Positions 6,987-10,449 of a stretch of 10,449 nt of DNA are shown here, piece after piece (the first letter of the stretch is position 1; each line of letters opens with the position of its first letter). This DNA comes from an uncultured Actinomycetes bacterium. Its GTDB lineage: Bacteria > Actinomycetota > Actinomycetes > Nanopelagicales > Nanopelagicaceae. Location of the stretch: positions 1 to 10,449 of the forward strand of contig CAIUAO010000126.1 of assembly GCA_903897155.1 (NCBI GenBank), in the 5' to 3' direction. The notes under the pieces were generated by a model. The model made no database searches. It was not told the origin of the DNA and saw only the letters and a program-made list of their open reading frames with translations. Both the position numbers and the translations under genes were made by a program.

Positions 6987-7865
6987 TTAAGGCCGTTTTG
7001 GAAATTTATCAAAGTTTGGTTCGCGCTTTTCTTTAAAGGCATCTCGGCCCTCTTGGCCCTCTTCCGTAAGGTAAAAGAGCAAAGTTGCATCTCCTGCAAG
7101 CTGCTGCACTCCAGCTAAGCCATCATCAGCGGCGTTAAGGCCAGCTTTAAGTAGTCGCAACGCCATTGGGGAATGACGCAGAATCTCTCTGCACCATGAC
7201 ACGGTTTCAGCTTCAAGTTCTGCGACAGGCACAACTGTATTTACTAATCCCATATCTAACGCTTCTTGTGCATCGTATTGGCGACACAAGAACCAAATTT
7301 CACGTGCCTTTTTCTGTCCAATATGAGCTGCGAGCAAACCTGCTCCATAACCACCATCGAAAGAGCCCACCATCGGTCCTGTTTGACCAAACTTTGCATT
7401 ATCGGCAGCAATAGTTAAATCACAGACAACATGTAAAACATGTCCCCCACCGATTGCCCAACCTGCAACCATCGCAATCACTGGTTTAGGTAACCTGCGA
7501 ATTTGAACTTGTAAATCTAAAACATTAAGCCGGCCAATACCTTTTTTTCCAAGTGCATCATTCCCAATATAGCCATCATCACCGCGAACATTAATATCAC
7601 CACCTGAACAAAAAGCATCCGTTCCTGCTCCAGTCAGGATTATGACGCCAACAGATTCATCGTCACGAGCTAATGAAAATGCTTCTTCTAATTCAAAAAG
7701 TGTTTGTGGGCGAAATGCATTACGAACATCAGGACGATTAATAGTGATTTTTGCGATTCCTTCAGCCACTTCATACTTTATATCGCCAAATTTCTCACTG
7801 CCGCTGCCAGTAATCCATGTAGGTATGCGGCGCTCACCAGGTTCACGTTTAATTGGCTTGCTCAC
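6987..7865 (-). CDS. menB: 1,4-dihydroxy-2-naphthoyl-CoA synthase MenB
   Basis: This crotonase-fold enzyme (292 residues from the GTG chosen here) cyclises o-succinylbenzoyl-CoA to DHNA-CoA. Visible features are ITINRPDVRNAFRPQT (41-56), FCSGGD (85-90) forming the oxyanion-hole region, IGGGHVLH (138-145), GQTGPMVGSFDGGYG (160-174) and the C-terminal FYLTEEGQEGRDAF (264-277). The QTGP segment marks the bicarbonate-dependent class of MenB. The residue after GGD is Ile (I91), where most MenB proteins have Gln. A TTG codon at 7871 gives a 294-residue alternative, but AGGGGGA (7872-7878, minus) is 6 bases before the GTG at 7865 and touches the TTG, so GTG is preferred. It leads the menB-menC-menD unit. 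Confidence 0.95.
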   Translation of the reverse strand: MSKPIKREPGERRIPTWITGSGSEKFGDIKYEVAEGIAKITINRPDVRNAFRPQTLFELEEAFSLARDDESVGVIILTGAGTDAFCSGGDINVRGDDGYIGNDALGKKGIGRLNVLDLQVQIRRLPKPVIAMVAGWAIGGGHVLHVVCDLTIAADNAKFGQTGPMVGSFDGGYGAGLLAAHIGQKKAREIWFLCRQYDAQEALDMGLVNTVVPVAELEAETVSWCREILRHSPMALRLLKAGLNAADDGLAGVQQLAGDATLLFYLTEEGQEGRDAFKEKREPNFDKFPKRP

Positions 7866-7871
7866 GCGCAA

Positions 7872-7878
7872 TCCCCCT
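7872..7878 (-). promoter_or_regulatory. Shine-Dalgarno sequence of menB
   Basis: AGGGGGA on the minus strand is 6 bases before the GTG codon at 7865-7863 and zero bases before the upstream TTG at 7871-7869. This decides the menB start in favour of GTG. Confidence 0.65.
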
Positions 7879-7933
7879 ATGGTCCATTACCGTTCTCGCT
7901 GACATCGGTACAAGACGCTAGCCTACGGGGACT
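7879..7933. promoter_or_regulatory. Divergent menB/menE promoter region with overlapping opposed -10 boxes
   Basis: The two menaquinone units that face away from each other share this spacer. TAGCCT (7919-7924, +) fits TANNNT and is 9 bases before the menE ATG; TAGGCT (7920-7925, minus) fits TANNNT for menB and would give it a leader of roughly 45-50 bases that includes its Shine-Dalgarno sequence. The two boxes overlap in TAGCCTA. A CTGACA at 7899-7904 resembles a -35 for menE but is only 14 bases from the box. Motif-based only. Confidence 0.4.
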
Positions 7934-9019
7934 ATGGCTAAATGGTTACCTCGAGAACTTGTTCAGGTTCAGCAGGAGTGGCCAATTGCACAGGTTATCG
8001 AAGCCCTCCAAAAGGCCTTGGACGGTCAAGGTCCTGCACTCGCCTTTGGCCCAAGCACCCATTCACATGTTGCAAGAAAAATCGCAGTAGTAATTCCTAC
8101 GAGTGGATCAGCAGGTGAACCTAAAGAAGTAGCACTTACTAGCAAAGCTCTTATGGCTTCTGCAAAAGCAGCACATAAATATTTAAAAGCGAAGAAAAAT
8201 GAACGCTGGTCTTTGTTATTACCAATTAATCACATTGCGGGAGTAAATGTTTTAGTACGCTCAATTGCTTTACAAAGTCATCTTATTGATTTACGTGTAA
8301 AAAATAAGTATGAAAGCGCTGAATACACCTCAATAGTTCCAACGCAGCTCTACCGAGCGCTTCATGGTGATAAAGATCTTCTTGAACACTTACGTACTGC
8401 AAAAGCCGTTCTTGTTGGAGGAAGTCCTACTTCAGATGATTTATTAGTAGAAGCAAAATCTCAAAATATTAATGTAATAACAACATATGGAATGTCAGAG
8501 ATGAGCGGTGGTTGCATTTACAACAATAAGCCCCTGCCTGGAGTTAAAGTAAAGATTAGAAAGCATCAGGTAATAGCACTTAGTGGGCCAATGCAGGCAA
8601 AGACGTACCTCGGTGACAAAATCGCTTGGAAGGCAACGACTAAGAACAAATGGTTTATAACAAGTGACTTTGGAGAGTTCAAAAACGGAAAACTTATTGT
8701 TCATGGAAGAGTTGATGACCTGATTATTTCTGGCGGAGAGAAAATTTCACTTTCAGCAATTGAAGGTGCACTTAATGAAATCTACAAAAACCAAAGATTT
8801 ATGGCATGCGCTACCAAAGATGCTGAATGGGGAGAGCGGCTGGGATTAGCATCTGATGGCCAAATAGAAATTGAGAAGATCAAAGGGACATTAAAGGAAA
8901 AATTTGGTGACCATGCAGTTCCAAAAGCGTTTATTCCCAACATCGAACTTCCAATTACTTCAATCGGAAAGCCAGATCGCAAGAAATTACTGACTCATTT
9001 TGAGAGACTTCACCCATGA
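7934..9019 (+). CDS. menE: o-Succinylbenzoate-CoA ligase MenE (short actinobacterial form)
   Basis: This 361-residue acyl-CoA synthetase of the ANL superfamily activates o-succinylbenzoate with ATP and joins it to CoA. Motifs in order: P-loop TSGSAGEPKEV (56-66), LPINHIAG (96-103), TYGMSEMSGG (184-193), SDFGE (244-248), hinge GRVDDLIISGGEKIS (258-272) and GKPDRKKL (345-352) with the adenylation lysine K346. The N-terminal part of the large domain found in typical 450-500-residue MenE proteins is missing, as in the short actinobacterial forms (mycobacterial MenE is about this length), so this is not a truncation. The ATG has GGGG three bases before the ACT that precedes it, a poor Shine-Dalgarno sequence; the nearby TAGCCT box suggests a very short leader. 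menA overlaps its stop by 4 bases (ATGA). Confidence 0.93.
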   Translation: MAKWLPRELVQVQQEWPIAQVIEALQKALDGQGPALAFGPSTHSHVARKIAVVIPTSGSAGEPKEVALTSKALMASAKAAHKYLKAKKNERWSLLLPINHIAGVNVLVRSIALQSHLIDLRVKNKYESAEYTSIVPTQLYRALHGDKDLLEHLRTAKAVLVGGSPTSDDLLVEAKSQNINVITTYGMSEMSGGCIYNNKPLPGVKVKIRKHQVIALSGPMQAKTYLGDKIAWKATTKNKWFITSDFGEFKNGKLIVHGRVDDLIISGGEKISLSAIEGALNEIYKNQRFMACATKDAEWGERLGLASDGQIEIEKIKGTLKEKFGDHAVPKAFIPNIELPITSIGKPDRKKLLTHFERLHP

Positions 9020-9909
9020 CATCTGCCATTAGCTCACAGCCGACAGGTTTTAATAAATGGCTTGTGGGGGCCCGTCCCCGCACTCTTCCTGCAGCTATCG
9101 CCCCGGTATTAGTTGGCACGAGTCTTATCCATAATGATAAGAGGCCAATTAATTTACTTAATGGGCTTGCGGCATTACTTGTTAGTCTCTTACTGCAGAT
9201 AGCCGTGAATTTTTCTAATGATTACAGTGATGGTATCCGTGGGACTGACGAAAACAGAGTTGGGCCGGTGCGATTAGTAGCAAGTGGCCTAGCAACCGCA
9301 AAGCAAGTTAAAGCTGCTGCTTACTTGTGTTTTGTATTCGCATCAATTTCAGGACTATTCCTTGCATTTCGTACATCGTGGTGGTTAATTGCATTAGGAC
9401 TTATATGCATCATCGCTGCGTGGACATATACCGGAGGGGCCAAGCCTTACGGTTACTTTGGATTTGGCGAAGTTTCAGTTTTTATCTTCTTTGGAGTAGT
9501 TGCAACTGTTGGTAGTTACTTTGTGCAGTCAGAAAAAATCACTTGGCAAAGCTTTCTGGTTGCGGTACCAATAGGCACACTTTCTTGCGCAATTTTGGCT
9601 GTGAATAACCTGCGAGATCTTCCAAAAGACGCTCTAGCCCATAAAAAAACTCTTGCCGTTCGGATCGGCGATAGAAACGCACGGAAAATGTTTGTGGGAT
9701 TAATTCTTATCGCTCATTTCTCTGCAGCCCTGTCTGCATTTATTAGCCCATGGTCACTTGCAACAATTGTCTTCCTCCCTATATCGGCCAAAATCTGTCG
9801 AAATGTCATAAACGGTGCGCAAGGGGCCGCACTCATTCCTATTTTAGGAAAAGTAGGAAAACTTCAGCTTTTAATTGCGGCAACTTTGGCAATTGCACTA
9901 CTCATATAA
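9016..9909 (+). CDS. menA: 1,4-dihydroxy-2-naphthoate polyprenyltransferase MenA
   Basis: This 297-residue membrane prenyltransferase of the UbiA superfamily joins the polyprenyl chain to DHNA, giving demethylmenaquinone. The N-terminal GARPRTLPAAIAPVLVG (18-34) is typical of MenA. The first aspartate motif is NDYSDGIRGTD (68-78), continuing into ENRVGP; the second is DLPKDALAHKKTLAVRIG (201-218), both binding the Mg-diphosphate of the donor. YTGGAKPYGYFGFGE (138-152) is also characteristic. About eight to nine hydrophobic helices fill the rest. Length is normal. The start overlaps menE by 4 bases, so translation is coupled, and its likely prenyl donor is made by the synthase at 914-1900. The small PLDc_N-like gene follows after 15 bases. 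Confidence 0.95.
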   Translation: MTSAISSQPTGFNKWLVGARPRTLPAAIAPVLVGTSLIHNDKRPINLLNGLAALLVSLLLQIAVNFSNDYSDGIRGTDENRVGPVRLVASGLATAKQVKAAAYLCFVFASISGLFLAFRTSWWLIALGLICIIAAWTYTGGAKPYGYFGFGEVSVFIFFGVVATVGSYFVQSEKITWQSFLVAVPIGTLSCAILAVNNLRDLPKDALAHKKTLAVRIGDRNARKMFVGLILIAHFSAALSAFISPWSLATIVFLPISAKICRNVINGAQGAALIPILGKVGKLQLLIAATLAIALLI

Positions 9910-9912
9910 AGG

Positions 9913-9918
9913 TAGACT
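9913..9918 (+). promoter_or_regulatory. Putative -10 box before the PLDc_N-like gene
   Basis: TAGACT fits TANNNT well and ends exactly 6 bases before the ATG at 9925, the same spacing as at menF. This suggests a separate leaderless transcript in addition to read-through from menE-menA. No -35 with normal spacing is evident; the upstream bases are menA coding sequence. Confidence 0.45.
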
Positions 9919-9924
9919 TAGGAC

Positions 9925-10188
9925 ATGTTCGATGTACTGCTAGCTGTTACTTTTTTCGCAGTACAGATTTATGCCCTTTTTGATGTTGCTAAATCTCCTG
10001 AGGGATCCATTAGGACTCTCCCGAAGTGGGCTTGGATAGTGCTAATAATTTTCTTTGGGGCAATTGGATCAGTTGCATGGTTTATTGCTGGACGCACAGT
10101 CCGACCAAATGGAGTGCAAAGAAATAGACCTAACTCTAGAAAGATCATCCCACCTGACGACAATGATGAATTTTTAAGGAAAATCTAA
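9925..10188 (+). CDS. Small two-helix membrane protein, PLDc_N-like
   Basis: This 87-residue protein has two hydrophobic segments, about residues 2-20 and 36-54, joined by a short loop (AKSPEGSIRTLPKW), then a charged tail rich in Arg, Asn and Asp. The pattern of a first helix ending in YALFDV, a PKW just before helix 2, and helix 2 ending in AWFIAGR is that of the PLDc_N (phospholipase D N-terminal, 'cardiolipin synthase-like N-terminus') domain, here without any catalytic phospholipase domain. Free-standing PLDc_N proteins near menaquinone and cytochrome c maturation genes are common in actinobacteria; their function is not known, and lipase activity should not be assumed. It may anchor or assist membrane quinone or cytochrome assembly, which is only a guess from position. 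The stop is 3 bases from that of ccsB on the other strand. Confidence 0.8.
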   Translation: MFDVLLAVTFFAVQIYALFDVAKSPEGSIRTLPKWAWIVLIIFFGAIGSVAWFIAGRTVRPNGVQRNRPNSRKIIPPDDNDEFLRKI

Positions 10189-10191
10189 CTC

Positions 10192-10449
10192 TTATAAGCC
10201 AGAGTAAGTATGTAAGCCTGTTCCCCATATGTTCACATAAATATAGTTAAATAAAAATGTCGAGCCGGCAAAAATACATAGCCATGCTGCCCTGCGACCT
10301 CGCCAGCCAACTGTTACACGTGCATGCAAATAAGCGGCATATGCAACCCAAGTGATGAATGCCCAAGTTTCCTTTGGATCCCAACTCCAATATTTGCCCC
10401 ATGCAGACTCTGCCCAAATTGCTCCTGCGATAACTGCAAATGTCCAAAG
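10192..10449 (-). CDS. ccsB: Cytochrome c biogenesis protein CcsA/CcsB (ResC-type), C-terminal part
   Basis: The last 85 codons of a gene that begins beyond the right edge are read leftward to TAA at 10194-10192. The translation contains WGKYWSWDPKETWAF (17-31 of the visible part), the tryptophan-rich haem-handling WWD motif of system II cytochrome c assembly proteins, then AAYLHARVTVGWRGRRAAW (38-56), a final helix, and GLHTYSGL at the end with the conserved terminal histidine region. These match the C-terminus of the integral membrane protein that carries haem to apocytochromes outside the membrane, together with ResB. No start codon lies in the window. The family is called ccsA, ccsB or resC in different annotations. 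Adjacent placement to menaquinone genes fits a shared role in respiratory electron transfer. Confidence 0.9.
   Translation of the reverse strand, partial: LWTFAVIAGAIWAESAWGKYWSWDPKETWAFITWVAYAAYLHARVTVGWRGRRAAWLCIFAGSTFLFNYIYVNIWGTGLHTYSGL

Noticed and set aside
7934..9019. Possibility that menE is truncated at its N-terminus
   Set aside because: At 361 residues it lacks the front of the classical acyl-CoA synthetase, but short forms of this length are normal in actinobacteria and all catalytic motifs are present.
10247..10447. A 66-codon open frame on - at the right edge
   Set aside because: It is one frame off from the ccsB reading frame, whose translation has the WWD haem-handling motif; the ccsB fragment has no start in the window, which is why the wrong frame looks more complete.
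1..10449. Search for mobile elements, CRISPR repeats, tRNA/rRNA genes, toxin-antitoxin or defence genes
   Set aside because: None seen. Almost every base is in a housekeeping gene, no direct or inverted repeats stand out by eye, and codon use looks uniform across the window.

Overview
The window is a menaquinone (vitamin K2) biosynthesis locus from a low-GC, gene-dense actinobacterium. Evidence for the lineage: the MenE is the short form (361 residues), the polyprenyl diphosphate synthase, MenG, MenC, MenD and MenA sequences carry actinobacterial-style motifs, and a small two-helix PLDc_N-type membrane protein plus a CcsA/CcsB-type cytochrome c assembly gene sit beside menA. Against this the base composition is AT-rich with many TTA, AAA and ATT codons, and only about 238 of 10,449 bases (2.3%) lie outside genes. 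That combination suggests a streamlined aquatic actinobacterium such as the freshwater acI/Nanopelagicales group. The lineage is an inference; no ribosomal RNA is present to test it.

Layout from left to right: (1) rarD, an EamA-type permease on +, ends inside the 3' end of a leftward pair, menG-polyprenyl diphosphate synthase (1-bp overlap). (2) A 64-73 bp divergent spacer separates menG from rightward bioY (biotin uptake) and menF (isochorismate synthase). (3) menF runs tail-to-tail into leftward menB-menC-menD, overlapping menD by 46 bp. (4) A short divergent spacer separates menB from rightward menE-menA (4-bp overlap) and a PLDc_N-like small membrane protein. (5) The 3' end of a leftward ccsB gene closes the window, its stop codon 3 bp from that of the small membrane gene.

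Pathway: chorismate to isochorismate (MenF), to SEPHCHC (MenD), [MenH step not seen], to o-succinylbenzoate (MenC), to OSB-CoA (MenE), to DHNA-CoA (MenB), [thioesterase step not seen], to demethylmenaquinone (MenA, using the side chain made by the polyprenyl diphosphate synthase), to menaquinone (MenG). Seven men enzymes and the side-chain synthase are therefore here; menH and a DHNA-CoA thioesterase are not. The ccsB neighbour links quinone synthesis with maturation of the cytochromes that use it.

I find no mobile element, CRISPR array, RNA gene, phage gene or clear new system. The points worth a second look concern architecture: two long convergent gene overlaps, TANNNT boxes placed as if for leaderless transcription, overlapping opposite-facing -10 boxes between menB and menE, an orphan bioY next to menF, and one unusual substitution in the MenB GGDQ motif.
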